From positions 1 to 64,000 of the forward strand of contig NZ_BMOM01000014.1 in the NCBI RefSeq assembly GCF_014647075.1: DNA of 64,000 nt, read 5' to 3'. Positions 14,338 to 25,741 of this stretch are shown one piece after another. Numbering within the stretch: the first letter of the stretch is position 1; every line of letters starts with the position of its first letter. The position numbers and the translations under genes are program-made. Under the pieces are notes generated by a model. It saw only the letters and a list, made by a program, of their open reading frames with translations. It was not told where the DNA came from and ran no database searches. The stretch is from Deinococcus aerophilus. Its GTDB lineage: Bacteria; Deinococcota; Deinococci; Deinococcales; Deinococcaceae.

Positions 14338-15423
14338 ATGCCTCTCTCGTACCTGGCGCGCATCGCGCAGACGCCCGCTCCCACCTCGCAGGAGGGGGAG
14401 CGGGCCGACCTGATGGCCCAGCTGTGGGGCGAACTGGGCTACGCCACCGAGCGCGACAGCGTGGGCAACGTGCTGACGCGCATTACTCCGCCCGGCACCG
14501 AGGGCCGCCCGGCCCTGCTGCTCGCCGCCCATCTGGACACCGTGTTTGAGGCGGGCACCGATGTGCGGGTACGCGAGGACGGCGGCCGCCTGATCGGACC
14601 GGGGGTGGGCGACAACAGCGCCAGCCTGGCGGTGGTCACGGCGCTGCTGCGCGACCTGCGCGGGCACACCGACATGTTGAGCCGGCCCCTGTGGGTGGCC
14701 GCCAACGTGGGAGAGGAGGGCCTGGGCGACCTGCGCGGCAGCAAACACCTGCTCGCCCAGCACCGCCGGCAGCTGGGGGCCTTTATCGCGGTGGACGGCT
14801 ATCTGGGGGTCGCGGTGACGCGCGGAGTGGGGGTGCGGCGTTACCGGGCCACCTTTCTGGGACCGGGAGGACACTCGTGGGGAGACCAAGGACCCAGCGC
14901 CCTGCACGCCCTGGGCCGGGCCATCCGGGCGCTGTACGCCCTGCCGCTGCCCACCTCGCCGCGCACCACCCTGAACGTGGGCATGGCCTCGGGCGGCACC
15001 AGCGTCAATTCCATCGCGGGCGACGCCGAACTGCTGCTCGACCTGCGTTCGCTGGGGCCCGACGAACTCACCGACCTCGACCGCCGCGCGCTGGGCGCGC
15101 TGCACGCGGCGGCGCGCGAGACCGGCGTGACCGTGCGGATCGAGCGCGTCGGCGACCGCCCCGGTGGAGACCTGCACAGCGGCGCGCTGCTGCCGCTGAT
15201 CCGGGAGGCGGCCCGCGAGGTCCGCACCGACCTGCGTACGGCGTCGAGCAGCACCGATGCCAACGCCGCCGCGCCCTACGGCCTGAGCGCCGTGGCGGTG
15301 GGGGTCTACCGCGGCGGCAACGCCCACCGCCATGACGAGTGGGTCCAGACGGGCAGCTTGGCGCCGGGGCTGAGCTTCCTGCGGCACATCGTCGAGCTGT
15401 ACCAGCGGCAGCCGGTAGCCTGA
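14338..15423 (+). CDS. M20 family metallopeptidase
   Basis: A 361-residue M20-clan zinc peptidase or amidohydrolase. The order of motifs is as expected: LAAHLDTVF (metal ligand His and catalytic Asp), GPGVGDNSASLAVV (bridging Asp), VGEEGLGDLRGSK (catalytic Glu and metal ligand Glu), a lid/dimerization domain from about residue 165 to 280 including the GGHSWGD segment, and a final His in NAHRHDEWV. The closest type is dipeptidase/tripeptidase-like M20 rather than ArgE or DapE, but substrate cannot be decided. A TAGAAT box eight nucleotides upstream supports this ATG. Confidence 0.9.
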   Translation: MPLSYLARIAQTPAPTSQEGERADLMAQLWGELGYATERDSVGNVLTRITPPGTEGRPALLLAAHLDTVFEAGTDVRVREDGGRLIGPGVGDNSASLAVVTALLRDLRGHTDMLSRPLWVAANVGEEGLGDLRGSKHLLAQHRRQLGAFIAVDGYLGVAVTRGVGVRRYRATFLGPGGHSWGDQGPSALHALGRAIRALYALPLPTSPRTTLNVGMASGGTSVNSIAGDAELLLDLRSLGPDELTDLDRRALGALHAAARETGVTVRIERVGDRPGGDLHSGALLPLIREAAREVRTDLRTASSSTDANAAAPYGLSAVAVGVYRGGNAHRHDEWVQTGSLAPGLSFLRHIVELYQRQPVA

Positions 15424-15441
15424 GGCGTCCGGCCCACCACC

Positions 15442-15461
15442 CGTGAGGAGCCTCACGTTTT
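15442..15461 (+). terminator. Terminator of the M20 peptidase gene
   Basis: CGTGAG/CTCACG hairpin (15442-15447 and 15452-15457) followed by TTTT, 18 nt after the stop. Confidence 0.65.
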
Positions 15462-15560
15462 GAGTTCCGGGTTTTACCGGCCAGGAGCGGCTTTTTCGTA
15501 ACTTTTGCGGCAATCGCAACCCACCAATTTCCCATCTGGACGACGCACAATGAGGGACCC

Positions 15561-16931
15561 ATGACTCCTTCCCTGCGCCGCCCACAACCGCGCCGTGACC
15601 TGTCCGTCCGCTTCTCCCCACGCCGGATGCTGCGGGCCGCCGCGCTGGGCGGTGTCATGCTGCTGGGCGCGTCCGGAGCGCAGGCGGCCTCGTCGCCGGC
15701 CCAGCTGATCTTCAACCGCGTCAACCACCTGCTGCAGGGCGAATACGGCGGCCTGTCCACGGTGGACCGTCAGAAGCTGCAACGCGAGTATCAGGGCCGG
15801 CTGGACGCCGTGTGCAGCGCCGCCCCCGACTGCGCCGAGAGCAAGGCGTATCCGGTGATTCAGGCCGAACTCACGGCGCTGGGCGACGAACACAGCTATT
15901 TCGAGACGCCCGAGGATTACCGCGAGTTTGTGGCCAGCGCGACCGGCGGCAACCGGCGGCAGTTTGGCGTGAAGCTCGCGCGGCTGGACGGCGAGAACCG
16001 GGTCGTCACCGAGGTCGTGCCGGGCAGCGCCGCCGAGGAGGCGGGGCTGCAACGCGGGGACCTGCTGCTGACCCTCAACGGACAGCCGTATACCTACGCG
16101 GCCCTCAGGGCAGCCAAGGAGGGCGGTCAGGATACCCGGCTGGGTCTGACCCGCCGCGGCGCGAGCGTGACCACCACCCTCAAGGCCCGTGAGAGCAGCA
16201 CCCGGGACCTGCCGCGCCTGAGTTACGTGCCCGCGAACACCACCGGCGTGGCGAGCGCCGTGACCACCGTGCGCGGCAGCGAGGTGGGCGTGCTGCGTAT
16301 TCCCACCTTTCTGTCGGGCGGGGGCGTGGCCCAGGCGGTCCACGATCTGGTAGGTCAGGCCCAGGCGCGCGGCGTCTCAGGACTCATCGTGGACCTGCGC
16401 GGCAACGGCGGCGGCAGCCTGAGCGAGTGCGACAGCGGCGTGAGCGCCTTCGTGCCCAGCGTGACCCGGCTGGCCCGCAGCGTGGGCGGCAGCGCCCGCA
16501 CCGTGGTCAGCCGCGGTACCCGCGTGGAAAACGGCCAGATCGCCGGAGGCGTGCGCAACCCGCACCTGTGGACCGGCCCGATGGCAGTGCTGGTGGACGC
16601 AGGCAGCGCCTCGTGCAGCGAGTTCTTTGCCTATGAAATCCAGTACGCCGGGCGTGGCCCGGTCATCGGCGAATCCACCGCCGGAGTCGGCAACACTGCC
16701 ACCCGGGTCTTCGAGGTCGGAGACGGCGCGCTGCACCTCACGGTGCTGAACTACGCCAAGCCCGACGGCACGCCGTACCCCACGCGCATTACCCCGGACC
16801 GGCCCAGTGTTCAGGGCGAGGAACAGGTCCGGCACCTGACCCAGGGCCAGGATGACCTGCTGACCGAGGGACTGCGGGCGCTGGTGAATGCCCCGGTGCT
16901 GAGCCTCGACCCCTTCCGCGACCGGCCCTGA
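15561..16931 (+). CDS. Exported S41-family (C-terminal-processing-like) peptidase with PDZ domain
   Basis: A 456-residue protein. The N-terminus is basic, then has a hydrophobic core and AQA (about residues 22-43), consistent with Sec export. A helical region follows, then a PDZ domain around residues 125-195 (PGSAAEEAGLQRGDLLLTLNG), and the S41 core (IVDLRGNGGGSLSEC, then VLVDAGSASCSEFFAYE with the nucleophile Ser). The position where classical CtpA enzymes carry catalytic Lys (TFGKG) reads STAGVGN, so the Lys is absent. It therefore resembles the Lys-less tricorn/IRBP-like branch or may be inactive. Periplasmic protein processing is the likely role. It ends 15 nt before the convergent short-chain dehydrogenase. 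Confidence 0.85.
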   Translation: MTPSLRRPQPRRDLSVRFSPRRMLRAAALGGVMLLGASGAQAASSPAQLIFNRVNHLLQGEYGGLSTVDRQKLQREYQGRLDAVCSAAPDCAESKAYPVIQAELTALGDEHSYFETPEDYREFVASATGGNRRQFGVKLARLDGENRVVTEVVPGSAAEEAGLQRGDLLLTLNGQPYTYAALRAAKEGGQDTRLGLTRRGASVTTTLKARESSTRDLPRLSYVPANTTGVASAVTTVRGSEVGVLRIPTFLSGGGVAQAVHDLVGQAQARGVSGLIVDLRGNGGGSLSECDSGVSAFVPSVTRLARSVGGSARTVVSRGTRVENGQIAGGVRNPHLWTGPMAVLVDAGSASCSEFFAYEIQYAGRGPVIGESTAGVGNTATRVFEVGDGALHLTVLNYAKPDGTPYPTRITPDRPSVQGEEQVRHLTQGQDDLLTEGLRALVNAPVLSLDPFRDRP

Positions 16932-16946
16932 CTCGGAGCGTGGGCG

Positions 16947-17840
<894 letters not shown>

Positions 17841-18027
17841 ACCGGACCCCGCGCGGGGGCGCGACGCATGCACGCTTCACCGGGGGTGAACACAGAATTC
17901 GGGATGTTCATCAACACCTCCGTGGGCCGTGCCCGTCCGGTGGACCGTTGGGGTCCCCCGACCCCTCCACGGTACCGCGCGGGCATGGGTGCCGCCTGAC
18001 CGTTGATCCGCCTGTGGTCAGGCAGGC

Positions 18028-19287
18028 TCAGGCCGCAGAGGGCGCCGGGGCCAGATCACGCAGCGCCCAGCGCAGCCCCCAGGCGGTGACCAGGCCGGTG
18101 GCCGCCAGGATCAGCCACGGCGCGGCCGGCAGGCCCACCCGCGCGCCGGTGTCGATGAGCCAGCCCCCCAGCACGCTGCCCAGCGCCCCACCCAGCCCCA
18201 GGCTGATGGCGCTGAAGCCGAAGTAGCTGCCCACCTGTTCGGGGGGAGCGAAACGGGCGGTCAGGGTCTGCTGGGTGGGATACACGAGCATGGTGCCCAG
18301 GCTGTACAGGGCCACGCACAGCAGCAGCGCACCGAAGCTGGAGACCAGGGCCATCAGCCCCAGGGCCAGCCCCACGGTGCCCACCGCCAGCGTCAGGACC
18401 GTGCGCACGCGCAGATACCGCTCGGCCAGCCGCAGCAGCGGGTATTGCAGCGCCACCGCGAGCCCCGCCGATACCGCGTACAGCGGCCCCGTCGCCTGCG
18501 GGCCGGCCAACGCAATCGCCTTGAGGGTCACGGCCACGTTGATCTGCGTGCTGAGCAGAAAGTAGCCGACCAGAACCAGCGTGAAGCGGCGAAAGGGCAC
18601 GTTGGCGGCGGCGGCGCGCAGTCCGGCCATGCCGCTGCCGGGGGGGCGACGCGGGGGGCGTACATGCGGCAGGGTCAGGCCCATCAGGGCGGCAGCAAGC
18701 AGGTACACGCTCGCCGAGGCCAGGGCCGCCACCTGAAAGCCCAGGCCCAGCAGCGCCGCGCCGATCAGGGGGCCGGTGACCATGCCCAGGTTCCCGGAGA
18801 TGCTCGCCAGACTGAACATCCGCGTGCGGTGCTCCGGGCGGGTCACGGCAGTGATGGCCGCACTCTTGGGAGCATCGAACAGCCCGCCCCCGATGCCGGC
18901 GAGCAGCGCCGAGGCGAGCAGTTCAGGCAGAGAACCGCTGAAGGCCATCCAGGCGAAGCCCAGCGAGCGCAGCACACACCCGGCCAGAATCAGCGGCTTG
19001 GGCCCCACCCGGTCGGCCCAGGCGCCGCCCAGCACCGTCAGGCCCTGCTGGGTGAGCTGCCGCAGGCCCAGCACCAGCCCCACGCTCGCCGCCGCCCAGC
19101 CCAGCCCCCCGGACGCCACCGACCCGGCAAAATGCACCGTCACCAGCGGAATCACGGCGAAGAAGCCGCCCCACATCAGAAAGTTGGCGACGATCAGTCC
19201 CAGCTGCGCCCCGGACAGGCGCAGCGGCGGGGGCGGGGCTGGTGGGGCGGGGGTCGGGGGCGCCGCAACGGTCACGGGCGTCACCAT
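18028..19287 (-). CDS. Major facilitator superfamily transporter
   Basis: A 419-residue integral membrane protein with about 12 predicted helices. A proline-rich cytoplasmic N-terminus (PAPPAPPPP) precedes the first helix. The loop between helices 2 and 3 has the MFS motif as GGAWADRVGPKPLI, close to GxxxDRxGRR, and a central basic loop (RPPRRPPG) splits the two six-helix halves. The family type looks like a drug-efflux or sugar-efflux MFS, but the substrate is not readable. The ATG at 19287 was chosen because longer starts run into rodA, which ends 50 nt upstream. Confidence 0.85.
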   Translation of the reverse strand: MVTPVTVAAPPTPAPPAPPPPLRLSGAQLGLIVANFLMWGGFFAVIPLVTVHFAGSVASGGLGWAAASVGLVLGLRQLTQQGLTVLGGAWADRVGPKPLILAGCVLRSLGFAWMAFSGSLPELLASALLAGIGGGLFDAPKSAAITAVTRPEHRTRMFSLASISGNLGMVTGPLIGAALLGLGFQVAALASASVYLLAAALMGLTLPHVRPPRRPPGSGMAGLRAAAANVPFRRFTLVLVGYFLLSTQINVAVTLKAIALAGPQATGPLYAVSAGLAVALQYPLLRLAERYLRVRTVLTLAVGTVGLALGLMALVSSFGALLLCVALYSLGTMLVYPTQQTLTARFAPPEQVGSYFGFSAISLGLGGALGSVLGGWLIDTGARVGLPAAPWLILAATGLVTAWGLRWALRDLAPAPSAA

Positions 19288-19336
19288 ATCCCGGTCGCCT
19301 GCCGCCGCAGGAACACGGTCCCGTCCGGCGGAACGC

Positions 19337-20404
19337 TCAGATCGAGCCCTCGAAGCGGTCGCGGTAGACCACATACGCCACGCCCAGGGTTGCCAGCGTG
19401 CTGAGCAGGCTGCTCAGGCCGTAGCTGATCAGCGGCAGGGTGATGCCGGTCAGGGGCAGCACCCCCAGGGCCGCCCCGATGTTCTCCAGCACCTGAAAGC
19501 CCAGTTGCCCCAGCACCCCGGCGAACAGCACCTGATCCTGCAGCCGGGGAGAATCACCCGCCATGCTCGCCAGACCCCAGAACAGCGCGCCGTACAGCAG
19601 CAGCACGGCCAACCCACCGATCAGGCCCTGTTCCTCGGCCCAGGTGCTGAAGGCAAAGTCGGTGTGCGCCTCGGGCAGAAAGCCGTTGTGCGACTGGCTG
19701 CCCTGCTTGTAGCCCTTGCCCTGGATTCCGCCCGAGCCGACCGCGATGGTGCTCTGAATGACCTGATATCCAGCGCCGCGCGGGTCCTGATAGGGATCGA
19801 GAAAGATGGTGAGGCGCTTTTGCTGGTACGGCTCGAGGTGCGGGTACAGCACCGTGGGCACTGCGGCCCCCACAAGCAGCAGCGCCAGCAGCGCGTGCCA
19901 CCACGGAATGCGGGCCGCGAGCAGCATCACTCCGAAGATGGCGGCGAGCACCAGCGCTCCGCCGAAATCCTGCACGACCACCAGCCCCAGGGCCGGCAAA
20001 AACACGGCCAGGGCCATCAGGTATGTGCGCAGGCCCGTGTAGCCCGCCCTGAGCGTCAGGGCGAGCATCAGGATCAGGGCCAGCTTCAGCAGTTCCAGCG
20101 GCTGAAACTGCACCGGCCCGATCACGATCCAGTTCTGCTGACCGTTCACGTCCCGGCCGATCACGAAGGTGCTCGCCTGCAGCAACAGCGCGAAGCCAAA
20201 CAGCCACGGCGCAAAGGCGTAAATGCGGTCGCGGCCCGCCCACCACAGCAGCGCCAGTGGCACGGCGGCGAGCGCCACGCCGATCAGCTGTTTGGTCAGG
20301 ATGCCGTCCGAGGCGCGCGGCGACAGCGCGGCGGTGCTCACGGTGAGCAGCCCCACGGCGAGCAGCGCCGCGACGATCAGGGGAAAACGCAGGTCGTATT
20401 TCAA
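19337..20404 (-). CDS. rodA: Rod-shape SEDS peptidoglycan polymerase
   Basis: A 355-residue SEDS-family protein (RodA/FtsW/SpoVE), the glycosyltransferase that polymerizes lipid II for cell elongation with a partner PBP2. About ten membrane helices are visible. Family motifs include the NGQQNWIVIGPVQFQPLELLKL segment in part (QFQPLELLKL), YQQKRLTIFLDPYQDP, the catalytic-loop region GKGYKQGSQSHNGFLPEAHTDFAF (in part HTDFAF), and the C-terminal LPLISYGLSS. Reading as RodA rather than FtsW rests on these motifs and on minD/minE nearby. GGGGGTGAGG precedes the ATG. It is transcribed in the same direction as the phosphoesterase and min genes. Confidence 0.93.
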   Translation of the reverse strand: MKYDLRFPLIVAALLAVGLLTVSTAALSPRASDGILTKQLIGVALAAVPLALLWWAGRDRIYAFAPWLFGFALLLQASTFVIGRDVNGQQNWIVIGPVQFQPLELLKLALILMLALTLRAGYTGLRTYLMALAVFLPALGLVVVQDFGGALVLAAIFGVMLLAARIPWWHALLALLLVGAAVPTVLYPHLEPYQQKRLTIFLDPYQDPRGAGYQVIQSTIAVGSGGIQGKGYKQGSQSHNGFLPEAHTDFAFSTWAEEQGLIGGLAVLLLYGALFWGLASMAGDSPRLQDQVLFAGVLGQLGFQVLENIGAALGVLPLTGITLPLISYGLSSLLSTLATLGVAYVVYRDRFEGSI

Positions 20405-20473
20405 GGCAGCCTCACCCCCTCAGGGTAGGGTCTGCGGGGCTGAGGGAAGTAAGTTCTCGGGCCGCGTGAGGAG

Positions 20474-21178
20474 TCAGGCCACGGGCCGGCCCCGCCGCAG
20501 CTGCCCGGCCTCCTTCTCGCCGTCGGGGCAGTGCGCCAGCGCCCACGCGGCGGCGGCCTCCACGTCGTATGCGGTGCGGCGAAAGGTGACGTTCCACAGC
20601 GGGCCGCGCCGCTCCAGCAGGGCCCAGCGCGCCGCCGGATCACCCTGCAACTGCCGCGACACCGGACCCACATTCACGAAGGTCACGCCGTCTGCGCACG
20701 CCACCTGTTCGCGGTGGGTGTGACCGACGACGACCACCCGCGCCCGCGGCCAGCTGCCCACCTGTTCCAGCAATTCGTCGGGGGACGCCGCGCCGCCGGA
20801 CCGGTTCACGAACAGGGCGTCCCAGGCGCTGTGCAGGCTGCCATGCGCGAGCAGCAGCTCGCCGCCCGCGGCCTCGGCAGTGGTGGGCAACCGGCCCAGC
20901 ACGCCGGGCACTTCCGGGGGCAGTTGGGCAACCACCCACTCCCGCCAGTGCTCGGCGCGGCCTGCGTGCCAGCCGGCCACCGTCTCGTCGGTGTTGCCGC
21001 GCACGGTGGGCGGGGCATGTTCCAGCTGCTCCGCCCACGCGCGGGCCGGGTCTGCCCCGCCCCACACCGTATCGCCCAGGTTGTACACGGCGTCCGGCGC
21101 GGCGGCGCGGATGTCGGCGAGCACCGCCTCCAGCGCGTAGACGTTGCCATGAACGTCGGAGAGCACGGCCAGACGCAT
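20474..21178 (-). CDS. Calcineurin-like metallophosphoesterase (YfcE/MJ0936-like)
   Basis: A 234-residue cytoplasmic phosphoesterase. The di-metal motifs occur in the right order: SDVHGN at the N-terminus, NLGDTVWGG near residue 35, RGNTDE near residue 60, then a His in LLAHGS and VVVGHTHREQ near residue 150. This is the small YfcE-like branch, which contains phosphodiesterases of uncertain substrate. It lies 26 nt downstream of minE and 69 nt upstream of rodA on the same strand. Confidence 0.9.
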   Translation of the reverse strand: MRLAVLSDVHGNVYALEAVLADIRAAAPDAVYNLGDTVWGGADPARAWAEQLEHAPPTVRGNTDETVAGWHAGRAEHWREWVVAQLPPEVPGVLGRLPTTAEAAGGELLLAHGSLHSAWDALFVNRSGGAASPDELLEQVGSWPRARVVVVGHTHREQVACADGVTFVNVGPVSRQLQGDPAARWALLERRGPLWNVTFRRTAYDVEAAAAWALAHCPDGEKEAGQLRRGRPVA

Positions 21179-21204
21179 GTCAGCTCACCGTGGGGACAGA
21201 AGGC

Positions 21205-21456
21205 TCAGACCGGGCCACGGCCCGGCGCGTTCTCGTCGATGGGGATGTTGGCGAGCAGCACCACCATGTCGCCGCGCTGCTCGATCTCAATGCTGCTGTG
21301 GCCGGTGGGAAAGTAGCGCCGCACCACTTCCAGCAGATCGTTGCGCAGGGCTTCCACCTTGCCGGGCGGAATCTGGGCGCGGTCGTAGGCGAGCACCAGT
21401 TCCAGGCGGTCTTTCAGGGTTTCCTTGGTCCGTCCGCGCTTGAGCCAGGAAAACAT
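21205..21456 (-). CDS. minE: Cell-division topological specificity factor MinE
   Basis: An 83-residue MinE. The N-terminal LKRGRTKETLKDRLELVLAYDR region contains the MinD-activating helix (KETLKDRLELVLAYDRA, conserved RxxLxxV), and the C-terminal topological domain includes LRNDLLEVVRRYFP. MinE stimulates the MinD ATPase and drives pole-to-pole movement of the MinCD division inhibitor. It begins one base after minD ends, so the two are co-translated. No minC is in the window. Confidence 0.93.
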   Translation of the reverse strand: MFSWLKRGRTKETLKDRLELVLAYDRAQIPPGKVEALRNDLLEVVRRYFPTGHSSIEIEQRGDMVVLLANIPIDENAPGRGPV

Positions 21457-21457
21457 G

Positions 21458-22258
21458 TCAGGCCCCCCCGAACAGACGGCGCAGGGCGGCCAGGAACCCG
21501 CCCTCCTCCTCGAATTTGGGATACGGCACGGTCTCCCCCTTCAGGCGGCGGGCGGTCGACATGAAGGCCTCACCCGCCTTGGTCTTGCCCAGCACGGCGG
21601 GTTCACCCACGTTTGTGCTGACGATGATGCCCTCGTCCTCGGGAATGATTCCGATGGGTTTGACGCCCAGAATGTCGAGGATGTCGGCCTCGCTGAGCAT
21701 GTTGCCGCTCGCGACCATCTTGGGGCGCAGGCGGTTGATGACCAGCCGGATCTCGGTGATCTGCTGGGCTTCGAGCAGACCGATGATGCGGTCGGCGTCG
21801 CGCACGCTGGACACCTCGGGGTTGACGACCACCAGCGCACCCGACGCGGGGGCGGCGGCGGTCCGGAAGCCCGACTCGATCCCGGCGGGCGAGTCGATCA
21901 GGATGCGGTCGAATTTTTCATCCTCGATCAGCCCCTGGACCACGCCCTTGAACACCTCGGGGTCCAAGGCGTCCTTGTCGCGGGTCTGGCTGGCGGGCAG
22001 CAGGTACAGGTTCTCCACGCGCTTGTCGCGGATCAGTGCCTGACTCATGCGGCACTTGCCCTCCAGCACGTCGATCAGGTCGAAGACCACCCGCGATTCC
22101 AGCCCCATGACCACATCGAGGTTGCGCAGACCCACGTCCACGTCAATCACCGCGACCTTCTCTCCCAGCCGGGCGAGCGCCGCCCCGATATTCGCGGTGG
22201 TCGTGGTTTTTCCCACGCCACCCTTGCCCGACGTGACCACAATTGCCTTGGCGTCCAT
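21458..22258 (-). CDS. minD: Septum-site-determining ATPase MinD
   Basis: A 266-residue ParA/MinD ATPase with the deviant Walker A motif [10 protein letters not shown] (residues 10-19), the DVDVGLRNLD Walker A' segment, and the amphipathic C-terminal membrane-targeting helix (LAALRRLFGGA). It positions the division inhibitor on the inner membrane. The ATG at 22258 is eight nucleotides after a TACACT box, so the mRNA is probably leaderless. minE follows directly. Confidence 0.95.
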   Translation of the reverse strand: MDAKAIVVTSGKGGVGKTTTTANIGAALARLGEKVAVIDVDVGLRNLDVVMGLESRVVFDLIDVLEGKCRMSQALIRDKRVENLYLLPASQTRDKDALDPEVFKGVVQGLIEDEKFDRILIDSPAGIESGFRTAAAPASGALVVVNPEVSSVRDADRIIGLLEAQQITEIRLVINRLRPKMVASGNMLSEADILDILGVKPIGIIPEDEGIIVSTNVGEPAVLGKTKAGEAFMSTARRLKGETVPYPKFEEEGGFLAALRRLFGGA

Positions 22259-22266
22259 TGCCGCGC

Positions 22267-22272
22267 AGTGTA
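22267..22272 (-). promoter_or_regulatory. -10 box, leaderless-type promoter of minD
   Basis: TACACT on the minus strand eight nucleotides before the minD ATG. Confidence 0.55.
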
Positions 22273-22341
22273 GCGCGTGGACGCAAAGACCGGGAGGGCA
22301 CCGTGTAAGACCGGTCCTATCCGGCCCCGGCAGCGGCCCTG

Positions 22342-22347
22342 TACACT
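22342..22347 (+). promoter_or_regulatory. -10 box upstream of rimO
   Basis: TACACT on the plus strand, about 80 nt before the preferred rimO start. It is divergent from the minD box, so both genes have promoters in this short gap. Confidence 0.45.
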
Positions 22348-22428
22348 GCTTGGCTGGAACCTCCCCGTTCATCCGGACGGGTGGCAGGAATCAGGTACGC
22401 GGGCAGGACAGCGGGCCAGGGAGTGAAT

Positions 22429-23934
<1,506 letters not shown>

Positions 23935-23952
23935 ACCCGGCATGAACCCCAG

Positions 23953-23996
23953 AACGGTGGCGGCCGCCTCAACGAAGGGCGGCCACCACCGTTTTT
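23953..23996 (+). terminator. Intrinsic terminator of rimO
   Basis: Sixteen-bp inverted repeat (23953-23968 and 23978-23993, one mismatch) followed by T-rich sequence, 18 nt past the stop. Confidence 0.85.
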
Positions 23997-24011
23997 CTAC
24001 TTTGCCTGTGC

Positions 24012-25460
24012 TCAGGCCCCCGGCTGATACCGCCCCAGCAGGTACTCCACCACATCTTCTGCCCGGTAGCCACGCGGCCACGCGGCGATGTCGTTCAGGC
24101 TGTCCCCGCTGGTGATCAGCGAATCTTCCACATACCCACCCTTCTGAACCTGGGCGTAGCCCGCGTCGGTCATCAGGGCGTTGCACAGGCACTTGCGGCC
24201 CACGGTGTCCTCGACCTTGCCGCCCTTGGACACGTAGGCGTCCACCGGTTCGGCGGCGCAGCGCAGGCCGGTCTTGCCGTCCTCACCGGCATACGCCTCG
24301 CGCAGGTAGCCGATGTCGCACACGCGGGGGCGCTCGGCATACAGCTCCGGGCGGGCGAGCGTGCCGTCCACCTGCACCACCTTGAAGGGAAAGCCGGTGG
24401 GCGAGGCCAGCGGATCGGTATACACGTCCACACCGCCCTCCTTGGTCAGACCATGCACCCGCTGACGCAGGTCGTCGCGCAGGCCGCTGTCGGCGCAATA
24501 CGCGAACAGCGTGCCGACCTGAATGCCCGCCGCGCCGCGTTCCAGCGCCTCGGCGAGGGCCTCCGGAGTCGCCCGGCTGCCCGCGAGCCAGAACGGCAGG
24601 CCCAGCTTCTTCATCTCATCGAGATCGGCAATGTCCCGCTCGCCGTACACCGGCTGGCCGATCTCGTCGAAGGTGGGCTGTCCGCGGGGGGGAGCGTTGT
24701 GGCCGCCGGCGGTGGGGCCCTCGATCACAAAACCCTCGACCGAGCCGCTGGCCTTCTTCATCAGCACGCCCGCCAGAATGTGCGAGGTCACAATCGGGTA
24801 GAACTTCGGACGCTTCAACTCGCGCCGCTCCAGCCCATACTCGGCCGGATCGAAGGTCAGGGTGACGGCGTCCCCGCCCTTGACGTCCAGCTTGATCGAG
24901 GCCGGGCCGCCCGCCGCGAAGGCGTCCAGCACCCCCGGAATCTCGCGGGGAATACCGGCCCCCATGATCACAACGTCGGCCCCGGCGAGCATGGAGCCGT
25001 ACAGGGCGGGAACGGTGTGCAGTTGCAGCTTGGTGAGCAGGTTCACGCCCACCGGGTTATCGTGGCCCTCACGCGCGAGAAAGACCTCCACGAAGCTGCC
25101 CATCACGCCGAGTTCCCACGCGGCCCCGTGCTTGGTCACGGTGGGCAGCGGCACGCGGCGGTACGCCTGTCCTGGCTCACGGCCCGCAGGCAGGAAATAC
25201 ATGCGCAGCACCTTTTCCACGCGCTCCTGGTTGGGGTAGGCGGCCAGCGCGCGGCGCACGTGCCCTCCCGAATCGCCGTCCTGCAGGCGGCGCACCAGCA
25301 CGTTGTCGATGCCGGTGCACGACACGATGCCCAGTTGCCCCACGCCCGAGACGGCCCGGGCCAAGCCCCAGTGCGAGATGCCCACGCCCATGCCGCCCTG
25401 AATGATCTGAGGCAGGGTGGAGGTGGAGCCGGTAGGTTCGAAAACAGCGGTGGTTTGCAT
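24012..25460 (-). CDS. Nitronate monooxygenase / FMN-dependent enoyl-reductase-like protein
   Basis: A 482-residue TIM-barrel FMN protein. Recognizable parts are IIQGGMGVGISHWGLARAVS near the N-terminus, the GADVVIMGAGIPREIPG segment, the KASGSVEGFVIEGPTAGGHN region (FMN phosphate contact with catalytic-type His), and AAGIQVGTLFA near residue 330. The C-terminal 90 residues carry cysteines (CLCNALM, DIGYLRE). Family members oxidize nitronates or act in polyketide/fatty-acid reductions (PfaD-like), so the reaction is not fixed. The start is MQTT at 25460 (preceded by another ATG at 25463). The upstream 280 nt show no gene. Confidence 0.82.
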   Translation of the reverse strand: MQTTAVFEPTGSTSTLPQIIQGGMGVGISHWGLARAVSGVGQLGIVSCTGIDNVLVRRLQDGDSGGHVRRALAAYPNQERVEKVLRMYFLPAGREPGQAYRRVPLPTVTKHGAAWELGVMGSFVEVFLAREGHDNPVGVNLLTKLQLHTVPALYGSMLAGADVVIMGAGIPREIPGVLDAFAAGGPASIKLDVKGGDAVTLTFDPAEYGLERRELKRPKFYPIVTSHILAGVLMKKASGSVEGFVIEGPTAGGHNAPPRGQPTFDEIGQPVYGERDIADLDEMKKLGLPFWLAGSRATPEALAEALERGAAGIQVGTLFAYCADSGLRDDLRQRVHGLTKEGGVDVYTDPLASPTGFPFKVVQVDGTLARPELYAERPRVCDIGYLREAYAGEDGKTGLRCAAEPVDAYVSKGGKVEDTVGRKCLCNALMTDAGYAQVQKGGYVEDSLITSGDSLNDIAAWPRGYRAEDVVEYLLGRYQPGA

Positions 25461-25741
25461 CATGGTGTAGACCCTTTGAAACGCCCGAACGGGCGACGAA
25501 GCGGCTGGAGATCCCAGGGCGTGGGGGGCAGGCGCTGTTCTGGAAGGCTGCCCCCCATCTGCATGCCCTCCATCTGAATGCCTGCAGTATCCCCCCCTTC
25601 CCGAGGATGCCGCCCGGGTTGGAACGCGGTCAAAAGGAACTGGCCCACCCCACCGTCCCCCAGGGCTGGCCAGGAGCCAGATGAGGCGCGCGCACTGCTT
25701 TTTCACGCTTGCCACGTGTGGGCGTGCTACCCGTTGGAACA

